Origin: Cristatella mucedo
Lineage: Eukaryota; Bryozoa; Phylactolaemata; Cristatellidae
Direction: 5' to 3'
Assembly (NCBI GenBank): GCA_009760855.2
Contig: WPIO01000039.1
Location: 3,308,501-3,372,500, forward strand
DNA: 64,000 nucleotides
The number at the start of each line of letters is the position of its first letter. Positions within the stretch are counted from its first letter, which is position 1. The notes beneath the pieces were generated by a model, which did no database searches, was not told where the DNA came from, and was given only the letters and a program-made list of their open reading frames with translations. Below, one piece after another: positions 1-53,712 of this stretch. The position numbers were made by a program, and so were the translations under genes.

Positions 1-542
1 AATTTAGGAAGCCAGCAACAGATGGGGTTGCTAAAAAGCTGTTAGCTCAGCAGTGGCTTATTGCTGGAATTCTTACATGACATTTTTTTAAACGTTCAGT
101 CATATGAAATTTTACTTTGCCATTTCTGTGAATGCAAATGACCGAGTGGGCATATTACTTAAAGTATGTGATTATTAATATTAGAGAGAAAACCTTATGC
201 TTTCTAAAATTGCGGGTGCCATGCATAAGCGTAGGGAAAAGGGGCCACAAGGCCTCAGTCCCCCTTGGATCGACCTAAAGGGCCGTGCCATGGTGACTCG
301 ATTGGCCGACATCCAGTGATTGGCTGCCTCGTGCAAGATCGGTGTCTGGCTCCCTCCATCGCCTAACCATGGCTTGTGCAATGCAGCTAGCTCTATACTT
401 AGTGACTGTATGGGTGATTGCATTCTGTCCTGTTATGTATTGTCATCACTTATGAGGGCTTATGATTTTATTGACGACTGAAAGGATGCCGGAATTATAA
501 TACTGCTTTGTTGAAATGCTGGCTTACGTGTTGCCTTTGTAG
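1..542. other. Region left of exon A, nothing assigned
   Basis: No repeat family, RNA gene or convincing exon was recognised. A short open frame at about 3-77 (+) has a protein-like look but no good donor and ends in TGA, so it is not called. Confidence 0.4.
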
Positions 543-41418
<40,876 letters not shown>

Positions 41419-43254
41419 TGGACCCGTTTCTTACTTGTTTGGCTGGCAACTGTTCATGTTTGGTAGTGAACTGCATACGTTAACCAGAATTGGATGTCAT
41501 GGTCGGCAACTGCACTTATAACTGTCTTGGTTGCCGTCTGTAGCTGATGACCAATTACCGTTCTAGCACTTACGATGCAGGCCTTAGATTATATTGGCTA
41601 AATCGAAAGACAAGTGCTGCTTACTGGACGTGTAAGAAGACCGAGTTGGCTGCTGTTACTGCTTGCGTTGCCGTAGATCGATACCGAGGAGATACCTTGG
41701 TTAGAGAGACTATGTTTAGGCAAGCTCCATGGTGATGGACAATGGCTACTATCACCAGTGTTCTGCTGCACATTGACAAAACGCTCTTGACAAGCAGCTT
41801 GCTTGCGAGCCCACGAAGTCAATGAATGACTGCCAGGGAGGTATGCTGTAACTGCAATCTATTTTGAGATTCTTGGAGTGCCAGCACCTTCGTCATTGCT
41901 TTTATATTGACCGTTTTGCTTCCCGTTGTTTTCTCAAGCTGCTTTGCTCGGCGGCATATTCTTTCACTACTATCGCCAGTCGATGAGTGTCTCTGTCCGG
42001 ATGTCCAGTTAAATAAGCTGAGGCTGTCGTGCTACATGAACTGTGCTTTATTGGCCGTCCGATCAGCTGTCAGCTCGTCATGGAGCATTAAAATGTTTAC
42101 ACCATCAAAGACTTATTTGCCTAAATAATATGAGCGGTGGTATTTGCTGCTTAAAACATTGGCACTGCACTTATAAAGGAAAATTTAGTACTGAGCGGTC
42201 TGGTACTAAGTATTTGTCAAATATCTTAACTTCAGGGGACCATGGCACCGGAGCTGCTAGTGAATTATATTTTAGTTTAGCTGGCTAAAATGGCACGATA
42301 AATGCACCAGCCATCCACTTTTCAAATCGTCTATCAAATGCTGGCACTTGATATAGTAGAATCTTCATATTAACGGCATTGGTAGAGGTCTTCTTGTATG
42401 CTACGGCGAGCATTGATGCCCTGTTGTGCTAATTCTTTCCTCAAAGAAGTCAGTTGCAATAAGTGTTAGCATTTTTGAGTGTTTACGGCTGGTAGTTTGT
42501 GGCCCGTCCTCCGTGCAGGTGTTCGGACTAGGATGAGCTTATGTTTACGAGTTTTCTGACTTCTGCCGTGACACATGTTTGCAGATTCCTGAAGTAGGCT
42601 CGACTGACCCGAGCTGCTGTAGCTTGGCTCTGTAAGCCATGCTTGAAAAAATAATAGCTTTCTCTGCGAATAATTTGCACTCCACAATTGGTTGCTATAC
42701 CTTAGAGTTGCTGACGTAGAGAAATCAGAAACCAACATTCACCGAAGTTCACATGGTTTCAGTGCGAATCGGTGAGGGCTGGGCATACTTATCCAGCAAC
42801 AGATAGTATATATTCAGCAACTCCAGTGCTACCGACTCATGCTCCCATCTTAACTTTAGCATGAGCTCGCTGAGTTGAGTGATGAATGGGCAAGGTGGTC
42901 CGAAACCGTTTTACGCGAGAGACCGACCAGCGACCTCCTAGACGACCATCAAAATAAAACGAAGTTGCCTGCCTCGCAAACCTCTCTCCTGATTTTTGTT
43001 ACAGATGTAGGCAACGATCGCGAGTTGTTTAGTAGCCGGTCGCCTTCGGTAGTGGCAATTCTTATTTTGAGGTCTGCCACGAGATAGTCAATTGTCTCAT
43101 CCAGAAATGGCAATCGTGGCTAGCCGACAGTTGAATTGATATAGTGTTACTGCAGGGTCTTGTATGTTATCAGATTGCCTCGTTTTGCATGCATTTTTTG
43201 CTCTAGAGAGTCGGGCCAGATGGGCGAATCAGTATAGCGAAACAAGTAAATACA

Positions 43255-43352
43255 TCATCACGAGCTGTTATAGCACTCTAGAGAAATACGGCTATGTCGT
43301 GTTGTCCTCTCGAATTTAGCCCACGTCTTCCTAAACCAACTCAGCTCGAGCA
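43255..43352 (-). mobile_element. Decayed tRNA-derived SINE
   Basis: The reversed tail 'tgttatagcactctagagaa' and the head 'aaaccaactcagctcgagc' match the LINE-tailed SINE family with many changes. Confidence 0.5.
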
Positions 43353-43824
43353 TAGAAAGGGTTTCACGCCTCTCGGCCATTTTGGGCATCAGCAATGGTC
43401 CTCCTTGTGATTGAATTATAGTATTCTCGACGATATGCTGTACTTAATTTACTCGTTCAACATTCCTTAGATGATTACGATGCTTTTATAAGCTACTAGC
43501 TGTATTATTTTGAGGGTCGAGCTCGGTCCCTTCAATTCAGGTTAAGAGAAATCCATCTAACTGCTCACGGAGATCAAACCGCTATGGGTTGTGACGATTA
43601 ACTAAAGAAAAAGTAGTGTGGCTACCACGAACGTCACCGGACGTCTTTCTTCTGCTACTGTTAGCAGGCTACTGGTCTAATTCAAGCCTGTGGACATTGA
43701 CGTCGCAGGATTTTCCTTACTCGTCCAAGCATTAGAGCTGCAGCATTAGACGAACCCTTTGAATCTGGCCATTCACTGATACTGCTCTGCTTTCGGCTCC
43801 AGCCTCTAGAATGAGCGTTCGATA

Positions 43825-43980
43825 CTCTTAGCAGCCTCACCCCTAACCGTGTAATTCATGTTGTTTATCAAGCAGGATATTACTCACCATCGATCGCGTT
43901 TCCCTTTGCAGCAAATGTAAAGCGCCTAGAAAGAGATTGAGTTTTCCGAGGGCGCTTTATCAGGTGCATTATTATTATAA
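43825..43980 (+). mobile_element. LINE A 3' end
   Basis: Contains 'cagcaaatgtaaagcgccta', 'gaaagagattgagttttccg' and the (ATT)n tail. Non-coding terminus only. Confidence 0.8.
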
Positions 43981-44486
43981 TCTGTTGTTGGCATCAAAAT
44001 ACTTCCATATCTCCGGGTAGCATTGTATGCTTTACATATCATTACGTATCGGCTGCAAAAACACTGCTCGGCCGTACCGAAATCAAATTTTAACGTGAAA
44101 AATTCAAGCGGGAGCCCATCGCTGACCTTCTTGCAGGCTCTGTGCAATCAATTTAGGCGAAATCAACATGTTAGAAAAGAATTACTGACAATGTTGTCAA
44201 TCCAAGGTGTTCACCGACCTGAGTTCAAGCCCGAGTTTGCCACTATTTTTTCTTGTTTTTTTTGCTCTTAGAAGAGCACAAATCCGCCAGCCAATTCAGT
44301 CCAGTTCAATGTGTGGTGCGAAAGCCAGCAAGTATTCTCGAGTGCATCTGGATTCGAAAATAATCTCACTCTTAGTCACACTTAGCTTAATGTGTTTTCT
44401 TGCACGGGCTAGCCGCTGGTTTCTGTGACCATTTCTAGCTTCATTTTGCCTTCTTTCTGCAGGAGTGGTAGCAATCGGCTGTAAAG

Positions 44487-44750
44487 TTAACTTAAATCAA
44501 GATCCGCCGAGTCCTCAGCCTCATTGGTGACAGTGGGGACAGTAGAGCCTTCCCGAAACCGCTTCATGTGCAGGCGGTCTGGCGGGACAGGATTGCCTGC
44601 TGCAGGGGTCCCATCCACAAGCTGGGTCAAGAAATCCGAGTACTTAACCTTTGGGCTTAGAGCCAGAACAAAGCTGCTGTGAGCGCGTCTAATAGAGAAG
44701 TACCCCCTCCTCTGAGAACCGAACTGGAAAGGACACTCGTCTGCCTCCAT
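44487..44750 (-). other. Unassigned open frame of 87 residues
   Basis: It starts ATG at 44750 next to an AT microsatellite and reads '[20 protein letters not shown]', then 'VKYSDFLTQLVDGTPAAGNP' and an acidic end. The composition is protein-like, but no family is recognised and no splice context is clear. It may be part of a transposon protein or a chance frame. Confidence 0.25.
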
Positions 44751-44756
44751 CGTGAA

Positions 44757-44866
44757 GATATATATATATATATATATATATCGATCTTCATTCGATTCTA
44801 TATATATCGATCTTCATTCGATCTATATATATTCGATCGATATATATATATCTTCATCTCGATATA

Positions 44867-44924
<58 letters not shown>

Positions 44925-44925
44925 C
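44757..44925 (+). repeat. (AT)n microsatellite with GATC-containing interruptions
   Basis: TA repeats interrupted by a recurring unit like 'cgatcttcattcgatctata' (at least three times) between 44780 and 44860. Confidence 0.92.
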
Positions 44926-45242
44926 GGCTGTATTGCATTATACGCAAGCGTGCGAGCGTACATACAGATGTAGTAGCCGTCGTAGAAGCAGCTCCGGAAC
45001 GTGCGGAGAGAAGAGAAGAGAGAGGGAGAGAGAGTGGATAGCGTGCGTACAGGACGACGCACGGGAAGAAAGTCCCTTGCTGCAGGACTTGCGGGTCAGG
45101 CGCCCACAGCTGACCCGTTGCAATTAAATCCAGCTTAGTCAGACGATACTGTCCAACTGCAGCGCCTGATGAGCCGGTATGCGCCCCCGTAGGCCGGGCG
45201 GAGCGGTGTGAGTCCGGCTGTGGTGGAATGACGTGGGCGTAG

Positions 45243-46190
45243 TCACGCCCATATCAGCACTTATAAGCACTCAAAAGAAGAATCGCATAGACGCACTAAA
45301 TGCCTTGATAAATAGATGCATTTTTAGCTTTATTTTAAAAGTCGACAAGTCAGGGGATGTCGTGACGCCAGTCGGAAGTGAGTTCCAGGCTTTAGGAGCA
45401 TACGAACTAAAGGCACGATCTCCAAAAGATTTGAGGTATTCAGGAAAGTGGGTGATATGATGCTAGCCTGGTGGGGAGTAGATTTAATAGGTAGGCTAGA
45501 GCCAAAGAATGAAGGGACCTAAAAGTAAGTGACAGAACCTTAAAGTCGATGTGCTGCTTGACTGGGAGCCAGTGCAAGTCGGCGATGGTGTGACGTGGCA
45601 ACTGCGATGCTCACGAAATACAAGCCTAGCTGTAGAGTTTTGCACTCAACTGTTAGTGCCTAACTGCACAGGCTGATAGACCAGCAAGCAGTGAGTTACC
45701 GAAGTCGAGACAGAATTTCACTAATACTTAGACCAATTTGGATGTAGTATCCCAGCCTAAGCAAGCCTGAATTTTAGCAATGTTATGTAGCTGAAAGTAG
45801 GCAGACTTGACTGTGGAGCTGATGTGGTCGTCTAATAAAAGGTTACTTTGAAGCAGGACACCCAGATTTCGTGCAGATTAAACATATGTACTGGCAGAGC
45901 CGATTTAAAGTGTTAGGTTTTTCAATTTCTGAATCACACTTTGGTTTGCCCATAACTAGTTAGTTGGTTTTATCATCATTCAATTTAAAAAAAAGTTTGC
46001 TGCCATCCGTGTGTGAATGTCATCAATGCATGCAGCAAGGGAGTTGAGAGAATTCGATGTGCTGGAGGGCTGGGAGGGATCAAAGCATACAACTGAGTGT
46101 CATCTGCATAGAAGTGAAAGCCTAGGGTGTGCCTGGCAATTGCATCGGCAAGAGGGAGAGTATATAGGCCATGAAAAGAACTGGATCTCT
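45243..46190 (-). mobile_element. LINE A copy 6, both ends cut
   Basis: Reversed coding remnants run from the C-terminus ('aatgccttgataaatagatg') to the RT region ending 'catgaaaagaactggatc', where homology stops abruptly at a GC-rich segment with repeated 'atctcgcttggcgagc'. The (ATT)n tail is missing. Confidence 0.78.
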
Positions 46191-46769
46191 GGCATCTCGC
46201 TTGGCGAGCATCTCTATTAGGGGGGATCTCGCTTGGCGAGCTCTTCTCTCGAGCTCTTCTCGCGACTCGAACGAGCCCGCGGCGCGAGCATCTCGATCGG
46301 AGAGCCATTTGACTAGCTAGAGCTCAAAGGGTAAGACAAATGAGGTAGCTTATGCTAGCTTAAAGAGAGATAAGCTGGGAACGCTGTTTCAATGTGGCGT
46401 AATAGGACAGTCTTAGCTACGTTCACACTATCGACTTTCTTCTAAGGCCGAAGTAGGACTAAAGTTAGATGGACTGTGTAAATATTACCGACGCCGACTT
46501 TCCTTTAGGTAAAGTTCGTCGATACACGGCCGATGCTGGGAAATTAATGGCGGACTTAGCCCCGTCTAAAACCACGCGCTCAAATGTGGGAGCCTAGATA
46601 GTACGAGAGGATTTTCCAAGGAAGCCGAGGGGCAAACACTTACAGAAATTGAGATCGCTGCAGCAGTCATCATTGTAGACAAGTAGGAGCAGAGGACGAA
46701 AAAAAGGAAGGTAAGCATATGGGAGAGGTTTGTCCTGAAAGAGGATTGCGTTAAGTATATATAATATAT

Positions 46770-46906
46770 AATTCGTTTGTATAGCTCCACCAGAGAACTT
46801 AATGTCTATTCAGGCACTTCACATATGCTTCGGGGCTCGAGCCCGCGACCTCAGCCACACCTTGGTCGGGTCGAGCACCTTAACCGCTGGACCAAACCAG
46901 CTCGGC
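46770..46906 (-). mobile_element. tRNA-derived SINE with LINE A-like tail
   Basis: Reads 'gtatagctccaccagagaac', then 'cggggctcgagcccgcgacc' and 'ccttggtcgggtcgagcacc', ending 'accaaaccagctcggc'. Confidence 0.82.
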
Positions 46907-47043
46907 AAGTAATGTGCATTGTTAACGATGTTCTGCTGCATTCCGTACGCAGACTCGTGGCGTCTTCTTTGTATGAGTGAGTGAAGCCGTGGCTACAGCA
47001 CATACATGCCCCATAAACATGAACTTGCCCTGAACGCCTCCAT

Positions 47044-47178
47044 AACGCGGTGCTTTGGCCCAGTGGTTAAGGCGCTCGCCCGACCAAGGTCTGCCGAGGT
47101 CGTGGGCTCGAGCCCCGTAGCATATGCGAAGTATTAAGTTCTCTTAGGGAGCTATACAAATGAATTATATATATATAT
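47044..47178 (+). mobile_element. tRNA-derived SINE with LINE A-like tail, best head
   Basis: A box TGGCCCAGTGGTTAAGG at 47056-47072 and B-box-like GGGCTCGAGCC at 47104-47114, about 32 nt apart. The tail 'ttctcttagggagctataca' leads into AT repeats at 47167-47230. Confidence 0.85.
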
Positions 47179-47509
47179 ATAACTCATATATATACATATA
47201 TATAAAATAATTCATATATATATATAATAACTTGGACGTTCTCATAAGCCATTACTGTTTCGCTCAATGTTTTAATGCCATACGCCCAGTGGTTTTGATT
47301 GGTCGGCAGTACTACTATGAGCCGCTCTTAATTCTTGGCTGCCATTTAGTTCCACCTTCAATGTATGGCGGCGGTGTAACTCTCACCGGAGGAAAATCGG
47401 CGCCGAGTTAGAAGGTAAGCCGATAGTGTAAACGCAACTGTAGCCTTATCTGGCCATCCCGCTGCGCCATTCTTACGCAACTCGGATGGTAAGCAATACG
47501 CCCGGTCGA

Positions 47510-47590
47510 TCGCTCGTGGGAGTCGAACCTCGACCTCGAGGTGTGGCTGTGAGCCGCCGCGGTTGGGCGCCAGCTCAGCTCAACCCAGCT
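47510..47590 (-). mobile_element. Possible further tRNA-like SINE head
   Basis: On the - strand the B-box GGTTCGACTCCC (47529-47518) follows an A-box-like TGAGCTGAGCTGGCGCC (about 47582-47566) at tRNA-like spacing. No full tRNA fold is evident. Confidence 0.35.
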
Positions 47591-48599
47591 TCGTGCAATG
47601 GCGGCGTCGGCTGATATTAGTAACCCAAAATTGGCGGCGCGTGGGCTTGGGGGGAGTATCAACCAGGATGAAACTCCTCAAGCGCGAATCGTCTTGATTT
47701 TTCGAGTCAGCATTGCAGCAGTGACATAAAAAATTCCGTCTGTACATGATTAACCTGATTGCATGAAAACTTATCATCGGCACGCTCCGCTATTTTGCAC
47801 TTACAATAAGTGATTATTGGAAATGGCTTCCGTATGTTCCGATCGAAGGGTCAACTCGCTCTGATAGCTTCGTCTCGGTGAAAGCTAGCAAGATATAGCA
47901 AGATATGACAGTGCGCGTCACAGTAATGAAGACCATGCATGCACCAATATAGGCACGGTCTTCATTACTCACCTTTTCAATGCCCCAGGTGCCGCATTGC
48001 CTCTGAAATTTAAGGCGATTAGTGTTTTGGGTAGTGGAACGCTGGCACGGTAAAGCCGGGTATAGACGGCGAGTCTTTCTTCCTTCCTTCCTTCCTTCCT
48101 GCTGCTTCAGTCTTACTTTCGTCATACTTCGGGTATTCCTTCTTGTAGAAAGTTTACACGGCCAGTCTTTCTCCCAGTCTTGTTTCCTACTTTCTTTGCT
48201 GACAACCGAGAGATCGTGGAAAAATTGCCTTTGTTAGGGGAGGTAGGATATGGTCTTTGGCGATGCACCTACCGGTGAATTTAAACCTTCCAAGATTACC
48301 TTATTCGTCTGCTGCCTCATGATCTGATTCCTATATGAGGTGATCGTAGCAAACTTTAAACAGGGACTCTTATGGACCTCACTGGTTATTTCGTCGGTCA
48401 AATCGTCCGCTACAGGGCCTTTTAAAGCAATGAAGAAGACGTGCTCTTGACAGCACATATGATGGGTCGTTTGATAAGTCTTGCCGGAGTCTTAGCCAAA
48501 AGGTACAACTACATTTGGCTGCAGAGTCTTTGTTAAGTGTTTAGTTTGTCTTAGATCGGTCCCTAGTAATGATGACGTAAACACCAAAGACTCAAGTAA

Positions 48600-48700
48600 T
48601 TATAAAAATAAAACATTTTTATAGCGCCCTAAAAGAACTTAATCTCTTTCCAGGCACTTTACGTATGCTGCAAAGGAAGCATGGTTGAATGGTTAGCGGT
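48600..48700 (-). mobile_element. LINE A or SINE tail fragment
   Basis: It reads 'tttatagcgccctaaaagaa' and 'cttaatctctttccaggcac', the reversed shared tail, followed by 'ctgcaaaggaagcatggttg', which points to LINE A. Confidence 0.6.
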
Positions 48701-50024
48701 AGGATAGAAGCAGGTAGAAAGCAAGACTCACTGCGTAAACCTGGTAAAATCGCTGATATTATGGCAGTTCTCGACATTATGAGCGGCTCCTGAATTACAA
48801 TAATTAGGGGCCGGATGCGTCATAATCTATTTTTCAGGCCGTAGAAAAAGCAGGCGAGAGTCAAGGTAAAGCAGTTACAAGTTATGGCTGGTGCTGTGCA
48901 GAGGTGGCCCTCTGTGGATATGGAAGATACCGGTCAGCGTTAAAGACATGAATTTTTGTTACGGTACTAACCCATACCCGTGAAAAATCACTGGTATGGG
49001 TATGCTAACTTTACTTTGGAAGACGAGCCTGCGTATCCTCTGAGACACAGCTAGTGAACCAGCCCTACTAAAGAACAATCTTGCAGTTCTTAATGTCGCA
49101 AAATGTTTAATGAAGAAAGAACGGAAAAAATTATTCAAAGTTAGCTTTAAGCTTGCTCAAAAATAAACTAGTTAAAAGCCTTTTTGAGCGCACAACTTAA
49201 TTTTAAATATGAGTGCACGTTGTATCTACAAGAGTGCAAACTAGTAAATCATCTCACCCGATATTTTCGACATGACACTCACTATACATTATGTAGGCTA
49301 ATAAGCATTCTTGATTGCTGTCGTGCCGGCGGGCTCAAGTTTTCATTGAGCATCTTGAGCACGTTTGTAATAGTATTTTTCCTGGGCTGGCGTAATTTCT
49401 TCTGCCACTCCCAGTGTCGGTGCAAGGAGGTGCCATGAGTGCCTCGGAAACAAGCGCTCTCGGCTGCTATAACGCCGGTTCAATCTCGGTTGCTCTAGAA
49501 AAGTTCAGTTTAGCAACAGCTTAATTTTCGGGGCCCTGCAAAGTTTCAAGAGAAGCTCGTAAGTTCATATATTCATGGGCTGTCATACTGCTGAAGGTGT
49601 CGTAGCAAAAGCACCGTCGAATGATCGCTATTTAGATTTCCTCTTTGACTATGGCTTGGCGTTTATAAGTTTCCGTTCACAAGATTGTGACCGCAACTAG
49701 TCGTCACGTTTGATCTTTGTCCAGGATCGGGGACTACCTATAGAGATGGCTGGCTGCAGCTCCTACGGGTTCTGTCTAGACTCTTGATAATTAATTGCTA
49801 AAAACAAACAATTAATTGCTACGAACAAACCATTAAGCCTCTGGGCTAATGAAGAACATGGCGATAAGAGTAGTTAATACATCCAATAATTCAGCCACGT
49901 ATTTTGCTTTGCCGAACGAACCGCAATAGCTCTTATTTGATCAGCATATACAGAGGAAAATTCTTACTCAGAAGATGACCCCGCAGATGACCCCGCGTGT
50001 CTTGACTGCTTCTTACATAGGTGA

Positions 50025-50475
50025 ACTGCTGCGACAGTTTCAGCCTCCTCATGCACCGTGGTCCTGACTGGACAATAAAGTGATTGTTCCACTATTCGCT
50101 AGAAGACCGCTGATGACTGAAGCTTTTGTTCTGTGGGTCTCTGAGAGTGGAACTCATTTCACCAATGACATCGCCTCTCCTACCACCAAATCGGGCACAT
50201 TATTTCCAGCCGTCATGCGCTGCAGTGTCTACGCTACCCACTCCCGCATAGCTCCCAACTCAGCTGTGCTTCTCCCATTCGCTGTGTTAATTGAGATTAA
50301 CTAAGCTAGTAATCTATCTCCGCCTGAAACCCTCCAAAGCCACAAGGACTAAGTAGGTGTTACGCTAGAGAGTTTTTTTAATAGCACACTGAAAGCTTAA
50401 GCGGATCGAACGCGCATCGAATGCCGCTTAGGCTTTCAGTGCGCTCTCGCACTCTCCAGTGTAACGCGAACTTAA
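50025..50475. mobile_element. LINE family B pieces, including inverted tails
   Basis: A + coding remnant (50025-50300) is followed by a reversed family B tail (about 50310-50405) and then a forward tail piece (about 50430-50475). The two tails share 'cactgaaag' / 'ctttcagtg' and form an inverted repeat. Confidence 0.55.
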
Positions 50476-51504
50476 GTCGTGGTGTGCGGAGATTCAGACG
50501 GATAAATGCGTACACAAGCACTAATACACGCGCATGCAGTGTCTCTGAAACTAGAGTCGTTCCCCTAAGACGCGACAATCGAAGGCGGCTCGCTGATGCC
50601 TGGTCGCTACTGATGGAACTAGTACTTCGAAGGGCGGCCACTTAATCTTGGGAGCAGGAGCGCCAGCAGCAGACGACCGCATGGTGCGACAGCAATCATT
50701 GCTGACCATATCTAAGGAATATGTCAATTCACTCTCGCAGGAACATCCAGCTCCTTATTCGACAGCTTGACGGCGGCAAGCTCTGGAGAGCAAAGTTCGG
50801 CATTCAACGAATGTAAATATCAAGTCAGCCGTGCTTAAGTAAGATCCTGGCCACTGAGCCAAGACCCTAGTCAGTGCAATTATGCAAATTCCGGTCCCTT
50901 TATTAAAATAGTTTTGGAACCGCCATTAAAATCTCGACGGCGTCTTAATCCGGGCAATTAGCAGCCGTCAGCGTTTTAATGCCAGCGCGTGTCTACATTC
51001 ACGCATCGCTTTTCTAAGCCCGCTCTGTACTGTGTACTGTCATCATTAGCACCAGTGCTCGCGCGAGCGAGCAAGTGACCAGGCAGCGGTATTTTTGTCG
51101 CGTCCATAGCGCACGCGCTTTAAAGAGCTCCCGTAGTCGGCTCTCGGCGATGCCGGCGACGGTGCCAGAGACATTTGAAGGCGCGTTCAATTTTTACTGC
51201 TCGCGTCCGTTTAAATAAAATGGATATTGGTCCGCTGAAACGGATTCAGCACCGCTTGACCCGAACGGTTTTTTTAAAGCCTGTGTCTAAATCTTAACTT
51301 CTCAGCTAGCCCGATCCGGTTGCACTTGCGGTCCGCGTCCAGGTGCGGCTGTGAACGTTCGTAGCAGAATCGCCAAAATAGACCATGCTTGGCCACGAGA
51401 ACTCAGTTTTAGCCACGCACACTTTAATGTGGTGCGATCGAGTCTGTATGTGTCTGCACGTGGATTAATAGCTTCTTCTTTCAAGCGGAGCTGCGTGCAG
51501 AATA

Positions 51505-51630
51505 CGCACGCACGCGCGCGCACACATGCACACGTACACATACACACATGCACACGTACACACACACGCACGGGGCGCCGAATACACACACTCGCGCCCA
51601 CAAACACACACACACGCACACACACACGCC
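51505..51630 (+). repeat. CA-rich microsatellite with CG interruptions
   Basis: Irregular CACA/CGCA repeats. The open frames here are low-complexity products of the repeat. Confidence 0.85.
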
Positions 51631-53324
51631 CTTTGCCCTTAAATCTCTGCCGACACACAAAAGAGCGGTGGCGAAGCCCACATTTTTGTTCGAACAAATA
51701 CTTTTGCGTCGAAGGATAGTGCGTCTGCCAATCAGGCAATCGACACGACAGCGAGTTCGGTTCAGCTCCGGCTGGATCTAGCTCAAGTGCTCGGCTTCCG
51801 AGCAGTTGCCGGCAAAATTTCCGATTTCGGTTGGATATGTTTGCTGTGCATGTCATCAAACGTCGCGGAGCTTTATTTTCCGTAATCACAGACATGTAGA
51901 ACAAAATGTATCCAACCTAAATCGGAATTTTTTTCTGGAATCATGTTTGGCGAGCAGGGCTGAACTCGCATTTCAAGTTTTACTCTGATACATGAGGTTT
52001 TGGCCGCGTTATTGATTTTGCAAGGCACAAACCGACCCTCGAAATGAAGCTGCATAAAAGTCACAAGAATGCACCTCAACAAGCTTCACGCATTTACCTC
52101 GATCTACCAAGGTTCGACAAGTTCGGATACAAGTCACATACAATGCAGAGATCGGTACATTTGCTGCTTGTAGACATGCTGCTTCCGGTTTACATCCGGG
52201 TTAGGCGTGGTTTTCAAAACCTTTTATTTCCTCTATGTGGTAGTCGTCAGAGCTTCCGATGTAATTTCTAACATTATCTTTTGAAAGGTAACCTAAACAA
52301 ATATTTGATTGTCGGAAAAGTTGTATAAGTATTTTCCAGACATCCCTTTTAAGTTTAGGGCAATACTGCACCGTAATTGGCTTGTACACTAAGTTGCTTA
52401 CACTGTTATTTTCTCATAGTTTTCACAAGTTCAAGTAGCGGCACAACGGGTGCAATGCTTGCTGACCCGACGCAGTCATACAAAACCAACCGGCGAGGAT
52501 CGAGTGCCTGGAAATTTGCAAGTATCGCCGCCCGCAGCACCGACCTCGCGAAAGCGCAAAGATTGCCCATATAGCAGCTGAAAACGACCGGCTACTTCTG
52601 GCAGACTCGTTGAAGGATTTTCACCACCTAAAGGTCTTGGGTTTGAGTCCTAAAGCATGCAATCCGCGATTGCCCACTGCGAGCAGGAGTGACAGAAGCT
52701 AGGGCTCTACTGCCACTGCACGCGAATGGGGCTGTTAAATCTGTCGACCTCTTTATTTTCGCCGACTGATGCCGGCATCGAGTCCTACGCCGTTTGACAC
52801 TGGCGTTCACGTCGGGCTAGCTTTCTTGTAGCGAGCACAGTTGTCTCACTTCATATTATCATCCGCTCTCGCTCCGATTTGTCTGCACTGTCTGCGTACG
52901 CTATGTCCGCTGCTTCCGGTCACCGACAGACCTCCGCGAAGCCTCCGAAGACAGCACGCAGAATTGGTGACTATCGTCTCGTTTGCGATGCAATTTGCAG
53001 CTTAGCCGCAGGGGAAATGTAGCGGGCTTTCGAGGCTACGACAGGATTACTAGCCGGACCGACGGCGGCGAGCGCGGTGCTTTAAACCGGAGGGGCTACG
53101 GGGCGAAGGCGCTGGTTATTTTGGCGCTAAGGGTATGGCTGGGCGACTGAAGCTCGCCGAGCTGACTGCCTAACACTAGTGGCTACCGCTATCGCGATCG
53201 CCGCGTAACTTAGGTGCACGCCACACCTCTTCTGCGTCAGCAAAGCGATGGCTGGTCATCGTCGTCCGGAAGCTACCTATTTTTGTGCAGGTCAGCCTAC
53301 TCGCAGAAGAGCCTCAAGTGAATA

Positions 53325-53712
53325 ATAATTGGCTCTGCTAGCATATCTCCTCCCGTCTCTACTTCTGCAACTCACTGCTTACTGGCCTACCAGCATGTGC
53401 GACCTGACCACATTTAAAAGGAACTTAAAGACACACCTATTTAGGACAGCCTTTAGTGGGTCCCTGTGATTCGTCCTTCACGTGCTTATGCGTGCTGACA
53501 CTGTGCATGCTGCCACTAACCACATTTGCCTGCTGACCCTGTGCATGTCACCCCTAACTATATTATTCTTTTTGTTTGTTATTCATGCATGATCTTACTT
53601 ACCATTCAATTGCATTTCCCTTTGCAGCAAATGTAAAGCACCTAGAAAGAGATTAATTTCTCTGTGGGCGCTTTATCAAGTGCAGTATTATTATTATTGT
53701 TATTAATAATAA
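53325..53712 (+). mobile_element. LINE A fragment with internal deletion
   Basis: It joins a thumb piece ('ctcactgcttactggcctac') directly to the C-terminal piece ('gacctgaccacatttaaaag'), skipping several hundred bases seen in other copies. It ends with the tail 'gcgctttatcaagtgcag' and (ATT)n. Confidence 0.8.

Larger units (their letters stand above)
46414..47448. mobile_element. Candidate TIR element of about 1 kb with nested SINEs
   Basis: The left end (46414-46445) reads 'gttcacactatcgactttct'. The right end, reversed, reads 'gtttacactatcggcttacc' and 'ttctaac'. About 21 of 26 compared bases agree. No transposase is visible. The interior holds two SINE copies. A clear target duplication was not seen, so this stays a hypothesis. 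Confidence 0.3.

Noticed and set aside
3-80. Possible exon or gene end at the left edge (KPATDGVAKKLLAQQW...)
   Set aside because: The frame is protein-like but short, without a clear donor, and cannot be placed relative to exon A with the window alone.
45168-45215. Hammerhead ribozyme core, because of CTGATGAG
   Set aside because: The required GAAA after stem II is absent and the flanking stems do not pair. Other CTGATGA occurrences in the window also lacked the second core element.
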